64,000 nucleotides of DNA from Alistipes montrealensis (GTDB taxonomy: Bacteria; Bacteroidota; Bacteroidia; Bacteroidales; Rikenellaceae): the NCBI RefSeq assembly GCF_018362775.1, contig NZ_JAGYXY010000002.1, positions 597,035-661,034 on the forward strand, written 5' to 3'. Both the position numbers and the translations under genes were made by a program. The notes under the pieces are model-generated. The model was not told the origin of the DNA, ran no database searches, and saw only the letters and a list, made by a program, of their open reading frames with translations. Positions 17,693-26,113 of the stretch are shown one piece after another. How positions within the stretch are numbered: position 1 is the stretch's first letter; every line of letters starts with the position of its first letter.

Positions 17693-18091
17693 ATGGAGTG
17701 TGAACACAGCGGCGTCCCTTCGCGGCGCCGGATCCTTGTCGCAGAGGATAATCCGAGTAACTATAAACTCGTCGAGGTGTTGCTTCGGCGGGACTATGAC
17801 CTCGTTCATGCGGTAAACGGGGCGGAAGCCGTCGAACTTTTCAAGGCACAGGGTGCAGACCTCGTGCTGATGGACATCAACATGCCCGTCATGGACGGTT
17901 ACGAGGCGCTCCGCCTGATCCGGGAATTGTCTGTCGACGTTCCGGTCATTGCGCTTACGGCCTATGCTTTTGAAACCGACCGCCGGCGCATGTTCGAGGC
18001 CGGTTTCAACGAATGTCTTGCAAAACCCCTCCGTGTGGACGAACTTCGCAACAGGGTCGCCCAAATGTTGGAGGGAAATAGAAACCTATGA
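17693..18091 (+). CDS. CheY-like response regulator
   Basis: 132 residues, single receiver domain: acidic pair at 18-19 (VAEDN), phosphoacceptor Asp61 (LMDINMP), Thr89 (ALTAYAF) and Lys111 (AKPL). This form (EDNxxN, MDGYEAL) is closest to receivers found at the end of hybrid histidine kinases. No output domain. The last bases overlap the sensor kinase start as ATGA, so receiver and kinase are co-translated; they look like a hybrid kinase split into two genes with the receiver first. Confidence 0.94.
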   Translation: MECEHSGVPSRRRILVAEDNPSNYKLVEVLLRRDYDLVHAVNGAEAVELFKAQGADLVLMDINMPVMDGYEALRLIRELSVDVPVIALTAYAFETDRRRMFEAGFNECLAKPLRVDELRNRVAQMLEGNRNL

Positions 18092-20115
18092 GAAAAAACT
18101 ACGCGATAAAACCAGGCTGGCTGCTGCTGCTTTGCTGCTGCATCCAGTTGCTGCCCGCATTCGTGCAGGCGCATGAAACCCAGGGGCGCGAGAGTATTCT
18201 GATCATTTCGTCGTATAACCCCGACACGCGCCGCATGTCGAGTTTCATCACCGATTTCGAACAGCGCGTCGTTGCGTCGGGCGTTCCGTGCGACATTTAC
18301 GTCGAGACGCTCGAATGCAAGGGCATTGCCGATGCGCCGCAGTGGATGTCCCAGATCGACAACCTGATCACGCGTTACGAGAACCGCCAGTTGCGGGCCG
18401 TCGTGCTGCTGGGGCAGGAGGCGTGGGCCTCCTTCGTGTCGTTGGGCCGTATCCCCGAGGGGGTGATGTGTTTCAGTTGCTTCGCCAGCGAAAATGGCGT
18501 CATGCTGCCTGCGCCTCCCGATTCGTTGCAGACGTGGAAACCCCGCATGGTCGATTACCAGGGGATGAGCGACAGCCTGAACATGGTGGGCGGCATGCTC
18601 AACCGGTACGACATCCGGCGTAATATCGACCTGATTCGTACGTTCTATCCCCAGGTGGAAAATATCGCTGTCGTGACGGACAATACCTACGGCGGCATTT
18701 CGTTGCAGGCCCTTGTGCGCGAGGAGTGGAAGGATTACCCCGACCTCAACCTCGTGCTGGTGGACAGCCGCGACGGCGAGGAAGCTGCATTCCAGACTTA
18801 TGCGTCGCTGCCGCCCCGTTCGGCCGTGATGCTCGGTACATGGCGCGTGGGCAGCGACGGCGAGTATTTCATGCAGCGGTCGCTGAACGACCTGGTGCAG
18901 GGCAATCCCCGCATCCCGGTCTTTTCGGTGACCCGTACGGGTATCGGCGACGTGGCGATCGGCGGTTACGTACCCCAATATGAAAACGGTGCGGAGATCA
19001 TCGCGGCACAGATCAAGGATTATTACGATACGGGCAAACTCGACAAGACCCATTTCCATACGAGCAAGAACCTCTATCTGTTCGATTCGCGCAAACTCAA
19101 AGAGTGGAAGATCGCCGAATACGCCCTGCCCAAAGGCAGTGTCATCGAAGATACGATGGCGGCCAAGTTGTCGAAATACTCCCACTACATCGAATTGCTG
19201 GTGCTGGGTATCGCCCTGCTGGGGCTTCTGCTGTTCTTCGTGACGTGGCTGTTGCTGCGTATGCGGCGGCTGAAGCTCACGCTCGAGGAGCGCGAGGGAC
19301 AGTTGGTCATCGCCCGCGAGAAGGCCGAGGAATCGGATATGCTCAAATCGGCGTTCCTGGCCAACATGAGCCATGAAATCCGTACGCCGCTTAATGCCAT
19401 CGTGGGCTTCTCGTCGCTGATGCAGAGCGAGGAACTCTCGCAGGAGGAGCGTGCCGAGTACTGCGCCATCGTGGTGAACAACTCCGAGATGCTGCTCACG
19501 CTGCTGAACGATATTCTCGATATTTCGTCGCTCGAATGCGGCAAGATCAAGTTCAACTACGCTTCGGAAGATATCGTGCAGATTTGCCAGCACGTGATGA
19601 TGACTACGGCCCATACGCGTCAGGAGGGGGTCGAAGGCCGCCTGGAATGCCCTGTCGAATCGTTCATGCTGACCACCGATGCCCACCGCCTGTCGCAAAT
19701 CCTTATTAACCTGCTCACCAATGCCGGTAAGTTTACTTCCGTAGGCAGTATCACGTTGGGTGTGGAGATCGACAAGGAGCGTAACGAGGTGCTCTTCTCG
19801 GTGGCCGACACCGGGCCGGGTATCCCGCTCGACAAACAGGAGATGGTTTTCAACCGCTTCGAGAAACTCGACGGCAACAAGAAGAAGGGTACGGGACTGG
19901 GCCTTGCCATCTGCCGCCAGATCGCCATGATCGTCGGGGGCCGCATCTGGGTGGACCCCAACTATACGGCCGGCGCCCGCTTCGTTTTCGCACATCCTAT
20001 CGGTCTCGACCCCGGTGGAGAGAACCGTGAGGGGGGGGGGGGATTTCAACCCTGTAAGCAGCGCAAGTCCCTCTCTGTGAACAAAGACGGCGGACTGTCC
20101 TCCGACGATAAATAA
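18088..20115 (+). CDS. Sensor histidine kinase with periplasmic-binding-protein-type sensor
   Basis: 675 residues. Signal peptide (about 1-29); periplasmic region (about 35-355) opening ILIISSYNPDTRRM and containing VVTDNTYGG, resembling ABC-type substrate-binding sensors; membrane helix about 367-390; HisKA with His429 in NMSHEIRTPLNAIVGF; HATPase with NLLTNAGKFT, VADTGPGIP and GTGLGLAICRQI. The catalytic core ends near residue 643 at FVFAHPI. The last 30 or so residues are encoded after a run of 12 G (20031-20042); loss of one G would end the protein at about 20080 and gain of one would end it sooner. Its ATG overlaps the receiver's TGA. Confidence 0.93.
   Translation: MRKNYAIKPGWLLLLCCCIQLLPAFVQAHETQGRESILIISSYNPDTRRMSSFITDFEQRVVASGVPCDIYVETLECKGIADAPQWMSQIDNLITRYENRQLRAVVLLGQEAWASFVSLGRIPEGVMCFSCFASENGVMLPAPPDSLQTWKPRMVDYQGMSDSLNMVGGMLNRYDIRRNIDLIRTFYPQVENIAVVTDNTYGGISLQALVREEWKDYPDLNLVLVDSRDGEEAAFQTYASLPPRSAVMLGTWRVGSDGEYFMQRSLNDLVQGNPRIPVFSVTRTGIGDVAIGGYVPQYENGAEIIAAQIKDYYDTGKLDKTHFHTSKNLYLFDSRKLKEWKIAEYALPKGSVIEDTMAAKLSKYSHYIELLVLGIALLGLLLFFVTWLLLRMRRLKLTLEEREGQLVIAREKAEESDMLKSAFLANMSHEIRTPLNAIVGFSSLMQSEELSQEERAEYCAIVVNNSEMLLTLLNDILDISSLECGKIKFNYASEDIVQICQHVMMTTAHTRQEGVEGRLECPVESFMLTTDAHRLSQILINLLTNAGKFTSVGSITLGVEIDKERNEVLFSVADTGPGIPLDKQEMVFNRFEKLDGNKKKGTGLGLAICRQIAMIVGGRIWVDPNYTAGARFVFAHPIGLDPGGENREGGGGFQPCKQRKSLSVNKDGGLSSDDK
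20031..20042 (+). repeat. Homopolymer run of 12 G
   Basis: Twelve consecutive G inside the 3' end of the sensor kinase gene. Any change in number other than by three alters the last residues and stop position of the kinase but leaves the catalytic core intact. It may be a slippage-prone tract or an assembly error. Confidence 0.9.
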
Positions 20116-20131
20116 CGCCCGGAAAACCGTA

Positions 20132-20165
20132 CATAAAAGGCCCATGATTTCATGGGCCTTTTATG
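20132..20165 (+). terminator. Hairpin terminator after the sensor kinase
   Basis: Perfect 16-base inverted repeat (20132-20147 and 20150-20165) with the arms CATAAAAGGCCCATGA and its complement, starting 16 bases after the kinase stop. The 3' arm carries CCTTTT, acting as the U-rich side. Confidence 0.8.
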
Positions 20166-20299
20166 TATCGGTGTGGTTGGGTTCGGTTTTCAGGATCGTC
20201 GGCAGCCCGGGACGCCGCAATGACCTGCCAGCCCCGGCTCTTGTCCTTGGCCCTGATCCGGGTATAAATCGGGACCTCTCCCGCCGGAAGCTGAAAACG

Positions 20300-20336
20300 A
20301 AAAAGCCTTGCTTATCATTGATAAGCAAGGCTTTTT
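20300..20336 (-). terminator. Terminator of the tRNA-Thr gene
   Basis: 17-base perfect inverted repeat (20300-20316 / 20320-20336) with A-run and T-run flanks (AAAAAGCC ... GGCTTTTT), 30 bases beyond the tRNA 3' end. It is symmetrical and could also stop plus-strand readthrough. Confidence 0.8.
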
Positions 20337-20366
20337 GCGATGATGACATGACCCTTTTCACGTCTC

Positions 20367-20441
20367 TGGAGCTGAATCCGAGATTTGAACTCGGGACCCC
20401 TTCATTACGAGTGAAGTGCTCTACCGCTGAGCTAATTCAGC
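20367..20441 (-). tRNA. tRNA-Thr (anticodon CGT)
   Basis: 75 bases including an encoded CCA. Acceptor stem GCTGAAT/ATTCAGC pairs over seven bases; the D arm is GCTC-loop-GAGC; the anticodon arm is CTTCA-CTCGTAA-TGAAG giving anticodon CGU, which reads ACG threonine codons; the T arm is CCGAG-TTCAAAT-CTCGG. All stems are perfect, so the gene looks functional. Confidence 0.97.
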
Positions 20442-20474
20442 CTTTGGGGAACACGGAGGTTCCCTTTGGGATTG

Positions 20475-20505
20475 CAAATATCTGAAAAATATTTTTTTCT
20501 CGCAA
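20475..20505 (-). promoter_or_regulatory. Promoter of tRNA-Thr
   Basis: On the minus strand TTG (20505-20503), 20 bases, then GATATTTG (20482-20475), one mismatch from TAnnTTTG. It lies 34 bases upstream of the tRNA 5' end. Confidence 0.55.
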
Positions 20506-20571
20506 CAATTTTGCGAAAATTCTCGCTTTTCTTGCTATATTCGCGTTTAAACTGACCCCAAGCTATTCGCG

Positions 20572-22044
20572 ATGATTACTTTCCTGGTGTGCCTGGCGCT
20601 GTTGCTGGCCGCATATTTTACTTATGGACGCTATTTGGAGCGGCTTGTCGGTATCGACCCTGCGGCCCAAACCCCATGCAGCCGGCTTTACGACGGTGTA
20701 GACTATGTACCTCTTCCCCGTTGGCGCATCTTCCTGATCCAACTGCTCAATATTGCGGGCCTCGGCCCGATTTTCGGCGCTGTGCTCGGTGCGGCCTACG
20801 GCCCCGTGGCATTTTTGTGGATCACCTTCGGCGGTATTTTCATGGGCGCCGCGCATGATTTCATCGCCGGGGTCATCTCCCTGCGCCACGACGGTGCGAG
20901 CCTTCCCGAGACCGCAGGAGTGTATCTGGGCAATGGCATGAAGATCGTGATGCGGCTCTTCTCCGCAGGACTTATGATCCTTGTCGGGGCGGTGTTTCTT
21001 TCGCAGCCTGCCTCGCTCGTCGCTAACCGCCTCGATATTCCGGCGCTCGAAGGCATTGCCTTCGGAGGGTTTTCGTGGCTGCTGCTGATTGTGTTGGGCG
21101 TGATTCTCATCTACTACATTGCCGCCACGCTGCTGCCCGTCGACAAGATTATCGGCCGGATTTACCCCGTCTTCGGATTTGCTTTGCTGTTCATGGCCGT
21201 GGGTATCCTCGTCGTGCTGCTTTTCGGCGGGGAATATACCATCCCGGAATTCACCTCTTTTAAGAACTGTATCGCCGATGCGAAAGAGTTTCCGATCGTT
21301 CCGATGCTCTTTACGACTATCGCCTGCGGGGCTATTTCGGGTTTCCACGCCACGCAGTCGCCGCTGATGGCCCGCTGCATGCGTAACGAGCGCGAAAGTC
21401 GCTCGGTCTTTTACGGCGCGATGATCTCCGAGTCGATTATCGCCCTCGTCTGGGCGGCTATCGCCATGGCTTTCTGGGGCGATGTCGCGGGGCTCAACGG
21501 GGCCATCGCCGAATACGGCGGACAGGCGGCCGTCATGGTCGATGTTATCGCCAATGCGACGCTGGGGCCCGTGCTGGCCGTCTTTGTCATCTTCGGCGTG
21601 GTGGCCTGCGCCATCACCTCGGGCGATACGGCCTTCCGCTCCGCGCGGCTGATCGTCGCCGACTTTATGGGAGTCGAACAGCGCACGCTGCGCAAACGCA
21701 TTTATATCTGCATTCCGCTCTTCGCGCTGGGGCTGCTCATTATCTTTGCACTGCCGTTCCAGGCCATGTGGAGCTACTTCGCGTGGATGAACCAGACCCT
21801 CGCGGCGGTGACGCTCTGGATGATCGTCGTTTATCTTCGTCGTCGGGGACGCGGCGTCTGGGTGGGGCTCGTCCCGGCCCTCGTCATGACGTATGTCTGC
21901 GCCAGCTATATTTTCGTTTCGCCGCTGATGCTGGGCATGCAGAACCGTACGGCAGCCTACCTGCTGGGCGGCGGCGTGACGCTGGTGGTACTCCTTGCAA
22001 TGATCTTCAAACTCAGAAATAATGATGCAAAAAGCATATCTTAA
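20572..22044 (+). CDS. cstA: Carbon starvation CstA-family membrane transporter
   Basis: 490 residues, around 13-14 membrane helices. The CstA signature is clear: TYGRYLER near the start, LNIAGLGPIFGAVLGAAYGP (about 60-79), then FMGAAHDFIAG (about 94-104) and the C-terminal SGDTAFRSARLI. E. coli CstA is about 700 residues; this belongs to the shorter group. Family members take up pyruvate or peptides under carbon limitation. The gene overlaps the next by 23 bases. A weak promoter-like TATATTCG lies upstream at about 20536. Confidence 0.94.
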   Translation: MITFLVCLALLLAAYFTYGRYLERLVGIDPAAQTPCSRLYDGVDYVPLPRWRIFLIQLLNIAGLGPIFGAVLGAAYGPVAFLWITFGGIFMGAAHDFIAGVISLRHDGASLPETAGVYLGNGMKIVMRLFSAGLMILVGAVFLSQPASLVANRLDIPALEGIAFGGFSWLLLIVLGVILIYYIAATLLPVDKIIGRIYPVFGFALLFMAVGILVVLLFGGEYTIPEFTSFKNCIADAKEFPIVPMLFTTIACGAISGFHATQSPLMARCMRNERESRSVFYGAMISESIIALVWAAIAMAFWGDVAGLNGAIAEYGGQAAVMVDVIANATLGPVLAVFVIFGVVACAITSGDTAFRSARLIVADFMGVEQRTLRKRIYICIPLFALGLLIIFALPFQAMWSYFAWMNQTLAAVTLWMIVVYLRRRGRGVWVGLVPALVMTYVCASYIFVSPLMLGMQNRTAAYLLGGGVTLVVLLAMIFKLRNNDAKSIS

Positions 22045-22717
22045 CCCTACGCCCGACCAGACCTTCGAGGTGGTCGGCGAAGGACCCTATAACTTTGCGA
22101 AAATCTTGGCGCACACCCGTGAGATGCAGACGGCCGGCGATGTCGAAGGAGCCTGCAACGAGCGCTTCCGGGCTTTTCAGCGCCTCGCCGAGCTGATTCC
22201 CGAGGACGAGGAGGTCAATCTCGAATGGAACCACCGCAATTCGCGTGCGGCGCTGGAGCTGATCCTCGCCTCGGCCATCGACCACTTCCTGATCAATGAT
22301 TTCGAAATGTCTGCGGCGCTGCTCGAAATGCTGTTGGAACTCGATCCCGAGGATCATCTGGAGGGGAGTGAACTGCTGGCTTTCGACTATCTGGCCATGG
22401 ACGAACAGGAGTTGTTCGACGAGGTGATCAACGATGTTTCGGACAAACATCCCGGGCGCGAGGTGCTGTTGCTGTGGTCGGCTTTCCGCCGCGACGACAA
22501 GCTGCCCGAAGGAGAGTTGCAGCGATTCCGGACACGCTTCGCCCCCTGGTTCGCCGAATTCACCGCCGCTGAACATCCGGCCGACGAGGCGTATCTGCGC
22601 GACATCGAGAGCGAACGACCCTCGCCCGCCGCACAGGCCCGCGAACTGTGGTTGCAAACCGAGAACCTCTGGGTACTCTGGCCCGGGTTTATCGACGCCC
22701 TGCGCGCCGCCCGCTGA
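22022..22717 (+). CDS. Conserved hypothetical protein, helical, TPR-like
   Basis: 231 residues, acidic, soluble, no signal peptide. I do not recognise a named domain. The sequence is predicted helical with paired amphipathic helices (AGDVEGACNERFRAFQRLAE; SAALLEMLLELDPEDH) that look like degenerate tetratricopeptide repeats, and it has several Trp residues in the last third. It overlaps the CstA gene by 23 bases and is followed by a terminator, so it is cotranscribed with the transporter and could be an accessory or regulator; that is inference from position only. Confidence 0.8.
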   Translation: MMQKAYLNPTPDQTFEVVGEGPYNFAKILAHTREMQTAGDVEGACNERFRAFQRLAELIPEDEEVNLEWNHRNSRAALELILASAIDHFLINDFEMSAALLEMLLELDPEDHLEGSELLAFDYLAMDEQELFDEVINDVSDKHPGREVLLLWSAFRRDDKLPEGELQRFRTRFAPWFAEFTAAEHPADEAYLRDIESERPSPAAQARELWLQTENLWVLWPGFIDALRAAR

Positions 22718-22745
22718 CGAAATCGCCGGGCATTCCCGGGAAAAG

Positions 22746-22779
22746 AAAACCGCAATCCAGGTTTTGGGATTGCGGTTTT
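22746..22779. terminator. Bidirectional terminator between convergent genes
   Basis: 13-base perfect inverted repeat AAAACCGCAATCC (22746-22758) / GGATTGCGGTTTT (22767-22779), 8-base loop, between the end of the CstA operon and the end of thymidine kinase. The A and T flanks allow function on both strands. Confidence 0.85.
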
Positions 22780-22805
22780 ATCATTGTCGGCCCTGTGGCC
22801 GGGAG

Positions 22806-23381
22806 TTACTCTTTCCCGCCGTTCGCCAGCTTGTTGAAGCAGTGGCGGCAAATGGGTTCGTAGCTGTCCTGCGCACCGAGCATCACCTGCTTTTCGTCGC
22901 TGGTGAGACGGTGCGAATGGTGCGCGAGGTTGCCGCAGCGGACGCAGATGGCGTGAACCTTGGTGACGTATTCCGCAGTGGCCATCAGCGCAGGCATCGG
23001 GCCGAAAGGCTTCCCCGTGTAGTCCATGTCCAGCCCGGCGACGATCACACGCACGCCGTTGTTGGCCAGCCGGCGGCATACATCGACGATGCTCTCGTCG
23101 AAGAACTGCGCCTCGTCGATACCTACTACGTCGACATCGGCGGTCATCAAGAGGATGTTTTGCGGCGATTCGACGGGGGTGGAGCGGATAGCGTTCGAGT
23201 CGTGCGACACGACCTCCTCCTCGGAGTAACGCACGTCGATCCGGGGTTTGAAAATCTCGACTCGCTGGTGGGCGAACTGGGCCCGTTTCAGGCGGCGGAT
23301 CAACTCCTCGGTCTTTCCCGAGAACATCGAGCCGCATACGACTTCGATCCAGCCTTTGCGGCTGGCATTTTCTAAAAACAT
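22806..23381 (-). CDS. tdk: Thymidine kinase (type II)
   Basis: 191 residues, the usual length. P-loop GSMFSGKT (17-24), the lasso and Walker B region [10 protein letters not shown] (about 88-97), the thymidine-binding stretch [18 protein letters not shown], and zinc ligands in CVRCG and CRHC near the C-terminus. It phosphorylates thymidine (and deoxyuridine) to dTMP in the salvage pathway. It is transcribed alone; the best promoter lies almost 200 bases upstream, leaving a long leader that contains a G9 tract on the transcript strand. Confidence 0.97.
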   Translation of the reverse strand: MFLENASRKGWIEVVCGSMFSGKTEELIRRLKRAQFAHQRVEIFKPRIDVRYSEEEVVSHDSNAIRSTPVESPQNILLMTADVDVVGIDEAQFFDESIVDVCRRLANNGVRVIVAGLDMDYTGKPFGPMPALMATAEYVTKVHAICVRCGNLAHHSHRLTSDEKQVMLGAQDSYEPICRHCFNKLANGGKE

Positions 23382-23482
23382 AAGCGGTAAAATTGTTCCT
23401 TTTTGTTCGTTCGGTTTTGCTCGCCGCCGTTACGTCCGTGTCCGTCTCCGCGGCTTCTGTTTTCGTGCAGACAATCCCTCTA

Positions 23483-23491
23483 CCCCCCCCC
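23483..23491. repeat. Homopolymer run of 9 C (G9 on the tdk transcript)
   Basis: Nine consecutive C followed by CTGAAAAGGGG-type sequence, in the leader between the tdk promoter and start codon. Length change would alter spacing or a small CCCC/GGGG hairpin, not a coding frame. Confidence 0.85.
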
Positions 23492-23575
23492 TGAAAAGGG
23501 GAACTTTACAGGCTCGCTTTCCGGTTTATTCCCTGCCTGCATAATTCGTCAGAGGTGTTCCTGTCAACCGGCATA

Positions 23576-23606
23576 CAAAGATAACCTGTTTTTTCTTTTT
23601 TGCAAA
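23576..23606 (-). promoter_or_regulatory. Promoter of thymidine kinase
   Basis: On the minus strand TTTG (23606-23603), 19 bases, TATCTTTG (23583-23576): exact match to the Bacteroidetes consensus. The start codon of tdk is 195 bases downstream, implying a long 5' leader. Confidence 0.7.
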
Positions 23607-23645
23607 GCAAAACCGGGGCTATGCAGCCTGTGGATTTCCTGAAAA

Positions 23646-23679
23646 CGATCCGGCCCTCCCGTGAGGGAAGGCCGGATCG
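23646..23679 (-). terminator. Terminator of the Sus-like operon
   Basis: 15-base inverted repeat with one mismatch (CGATCCGGCC... / ...GGCCGGATCG) and a GTGA loop, 25 bases after the last lipoprotein gene on the minus strand; followed there by GTTTTC. Confidence 0.7.
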
Positions 23680-23703
23680 GAATGAGGATGGCCCGACGCG
23701 TCG

Positions 23704-25179
23704 TCAGTTCGATGTCGGGAATTTGTACGTCACGGCCACGGGCTTTTCGCAGATGCCGACATACTCTTTTACGGTCTTCATCGTCTTCAGGCTGTATATG
23801 TAGAGGCTGCCGGGCTTGCGGTCTTTCGCCGTCGGATTGTAGGTGGCGATCAGCAGCATGTCGTCGTCGATCACCGTCGACGAAGTCGAGGGTTTGGCGT
23901 TGCTGCAGATAGCCATGATCTGTTCGCCGTCGGGAAGTGTGATGTCCGCCTTGTCGCCCTCGGCCGGAAGCGTGGGGCTGACACTGGTCATCGCCCAGTG
24001 GTAGATTTTGTTGTCGTAGTTGTAATAGACGTTGTCGTTGAGTTTGGTCGGGATCATCGTCGAGTTGCGGTCGATCAGCGCCGGAAGGCTCTCGTTGTAC
24101 TCGATCACGGTGTTCTGCGCCGAGATGCCGGAGTTCGACTTGATGACCTGGATTTTACGCGGCGTACCTTCGGTCGAACGGGCGATGACGTAGTAAGCTT
24201 CCGTCCCGACGCGCGTTCCTGCGGCGTTGACGGCCTCGAATCCCTCGGGAATGGGGAAGCCCTTGATGTTCGAGTTCGGGAAGCCGACCACGCCGTTTTC
24301 GCTGAACAGCAGTGGTACGCGCGTGCCGCTGCTTGTCGTGGCGTAGTAGCTTTGGTAGCCGTATTTCACCGGATAGGGCGTCTGGCGTACGGCCAGCAGG
24401 TCGGCCGTGAATTCGTAGCGGTAGGCTTTGCCGTCGTCGCCGATGGCATAGGAGAAGTGGCCGCGCGTGGTTTTCTCGCCCAGGATCCGGCCCGTGCAGG
24501 TCCCGTATTCCTCCATGGCTTTGACGCGGAAAGTTACCTCCATCGTCGTCGGGTCGAGGCGGTAGACCGAACCGTCGGCATCGCCCGAGGTCATGAGTAT
24601 GCCCGACTCGCTGGTCGACGAGAAGACATAGACATCGCGCATGTTGCGGAAGTCGTACTGCGGGTTGATCGTCAGCAGGTCGTCCCATACCTCCTGGGCG
24701 CCTTCGGCCTCCTCCTGGGGCGAGCGTTTTTTGACGAAGGCCAGCGATCCCGCCCCGTCGTTGTCGTTGCAGAGAACGAGGTAGCCTTCGTCGAAGCCGG
24801 CCTGCACGCGCAGTTCGTAGTAATGGAATCCGATGCTCTCGCCGTTGTCCACCTTCAGGCGCAGTACATAGCTGCCGGCATTGTTGAATGTGTAGTCGAG
24901 TGTCGGCGAATTGGAAAGGAACATGGTGTCGGCCATGCCCGGAAAGTCGTCCTTGGGTTTGCCGTAGGCCCACTCGCAGTCGACCGCCTGGCCGTTTGCG
25001 CTCTCGATGCGGATTTTGTCGAGGTGGAGTTTCTCGGTCGCCTTGGTGTAGATCGTCTGGTCCAGGCCGGTTACCGTTATCGGAGCCAGTTCTCGGAAGT
25101 TTTCCTCTTCGAGGCCGTAGCAGGAAGCCAGCGCGATGCCGCAGCAGAGCGGCAAAAGGTATTTCAGCAGGTGTTTCAT
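23704..25179 (-). CDS. PKD-like family surface lipoprotein
   Basis: 491 residues. Lipoprotein signal with Cys20 (ALASC). About residues 35-125 resemble the PKD-like beta-sandwich seen in SusE/SusF-position proteins (DYTFNNAGSYVLRLKVDNG is its typical late strand). The rest has repeated beta strands with VFSSTSESGILMTSGDADG and YRLDP, suggesting a propeller-like or stacked-strand domain. It is the last gene of the susC/susD operon, 12 bases after the DUF4843 gene, and probably binds the imported ligand at the cell surface. Confidence 0.88.
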   Translation of the reverse strand: MKHLLKYLLPLCCGIALASCYGLEEENFRELAPITVTGLDQTIYTKATEKLHLDKIRIESANGQAVDCEWAYGKPKDDFPGMADTMFLSNSPTLDYTFNNAGSYVLRLKVDNGESIGFHYYELRVQAGFDEGYLVLCNDNDGAGSLAFVKKRSPQEEAEGAQEVWDDLLTINPQYDFRNMRDVYVFSSTSESGILMTSGDADGSVYRLDPTTMEVTFRVKAMEEYGTCTGRILGEKTTRGHFSYAIGDDGKAYRYEFTADLLAVRQTPYPVKYGYQSYYATTSSGTRVPLLFSENGVVGFPNSNIKGFPIPEGFEAVNAAGTRVGTEAYYVIARSTEGTPRKIQVIKSNSGISAQNTVIEYNESLPALIDRNSTMIPTKLNDNVYYNYDNKIYHWAMTSVSPTLPAEGDKADITLPDGEQIMAICSNAKPSTSSTVIDDDMLLIATYNPTAKDRKPGSLYIYSLKTMKTVKEYVGICEKPVAVTYKFPTSN

Positions 25180-25191
25180 AGTCGCTCGCGG

Positions 25192-26103
25192 TTAATAGTT
25201 ATAATCCGGGTTACGCCACCCCTTCGTGGTTACGTTCACCGACTTGTCGGTGTAGACTTCCGCGTCGGGGTAGTTGGTCGAATAGTAGTCGAACATGGGG
25301 CAAAGCACGTAACGCACCCATGCCAGCTTCTGGGGGTTGTTGCTGCGGACCATAAAGCCCATGGTCATCTCCGCAAGTGTCCCGGAGGTGGTGACGTATG
25401 TCTTATTATCGATATTTTCGCCGTACTGCTCGATCATTTTCTTGTAAAGCGAAGGGTTGGTTTCGCCGATACCGTGGTAGAATTCGAGCAGTTTGCGGTA
25501 TTTGCCGGGCGTGAAGATACCGAGGTACATGTACCATTCGTTGTTGGCGTCGTAACGCCACCAGATCGGGCAGGCGGGTTCGCCGTCCGAGATCAGGATG
25601 CGGTAGACGTTGCGGGGTACACCTTCGAACAGGTCGTTTTCCGCGATCTGAAGCACCAGCGATGCGGTTTTTGTCAGGATTTTCTCGGTGCGTTTCACCG
25701 TCACTGCGATCTCTCCCTCCACGGCGCCTGCCGGAATGAAGAGCTGCCCCAGCGTGTAATCCTCCCCTTCTTTGGCGTCCACCAGTTCGCGGTGAATACC
25801 TCCCGACGTGAAATACGACGTGGTGTCGTGGATGGCCGTTACGGCGAACGTACGGTCGTAGTCGGCTATCGTGCCCATGAGGGATACCGTAACCTTGGCC
25901 GGAAGTTCCTTGACCGATTCGTCGAGCAGGGCGAACGATACGTCGGTCGAGATGTATTTGTCGAGGTCCGCGCCTTTGCCGGTCGAGAAATAGAGTTTGC
26001 CTTTCCGCGAAGTGTCGTATTTGAGCCAGGTATCGCCGCACGATACGAATCCCGCGGCGATACCGGCCAGCAGGATGATGTTGAATAATATATTGCGTTT
26101 CAT
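25192..26103 (-). CDS. DUF4843 family lipoprotein
   Basis: 303 residues. Signal peptide with lipobox Cys22 (FVSC). The body starts WLKYDTSRKGKLYFS and continues with a beta-rich domain containing KVTVSLMGTIADYDR and GEDYTLGQLFIPAGAVEG, the pattern of the DUF4843 family found next to susD genes. A C-terminal segment (about 190-303) has WYMYLGIFTPGKYRKLLEF. Its exact role is unknown; by position it is an accessory surface lipoprotein of the uptake system. It lies 10 bases after susD. Confidence 0.9.
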   Translation of the reverse strand: MKRNILFNIILLAGIAAGFVSCGDTWLKYDTSRKGKLYFSTGKGADLDKYISTDVSFALLDESVKELPAKVTVSLMGTIADYDRTFAVTAIHDTTSYFTSGGIHRELVDAKEGEDYTLGQLFIPAGAVEGEIAVTVKRTEKILTKTASLVLQIAENDLFEGVPRNVYRILISDGEPACPIWWRYDANNEWYMYLGIFTPGKYRKLLEFYHGIGETNPSLYKKMIEQYGENIDNKTYVTTSGTLAEMTMGFMVRSNNPQKLAWVRYVLCPMFDYYSTNYPDAEVYTDKSVNVTTKGWRNPDYNY

Positions 26104-26113
26104 AAGGCTTCGG

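Larger units (their letters stand above)
23382..23703. other. Intergenic region with thymidine kinase leader
   Basis: 322 bases without a convincing gene. It holds the terminator of the Sus-like operon (23646-23679), a full promoter on the minus strand (23576-23606) and about 190 bases of likely tdk leader with a run of nine C (23483-23491) and the hairpin-forming CCCCTGAAAAGGGG. Short frames in it show no family resemblance. Confidence 0.6.

Noticed and set aside
17962..20145. 727-codon open frame on the minus strand
   Set aside because: Antisense of the sensor kinase; it has no motifs, and the plus-strand protein has signal peptide, HisKA and HATPase.
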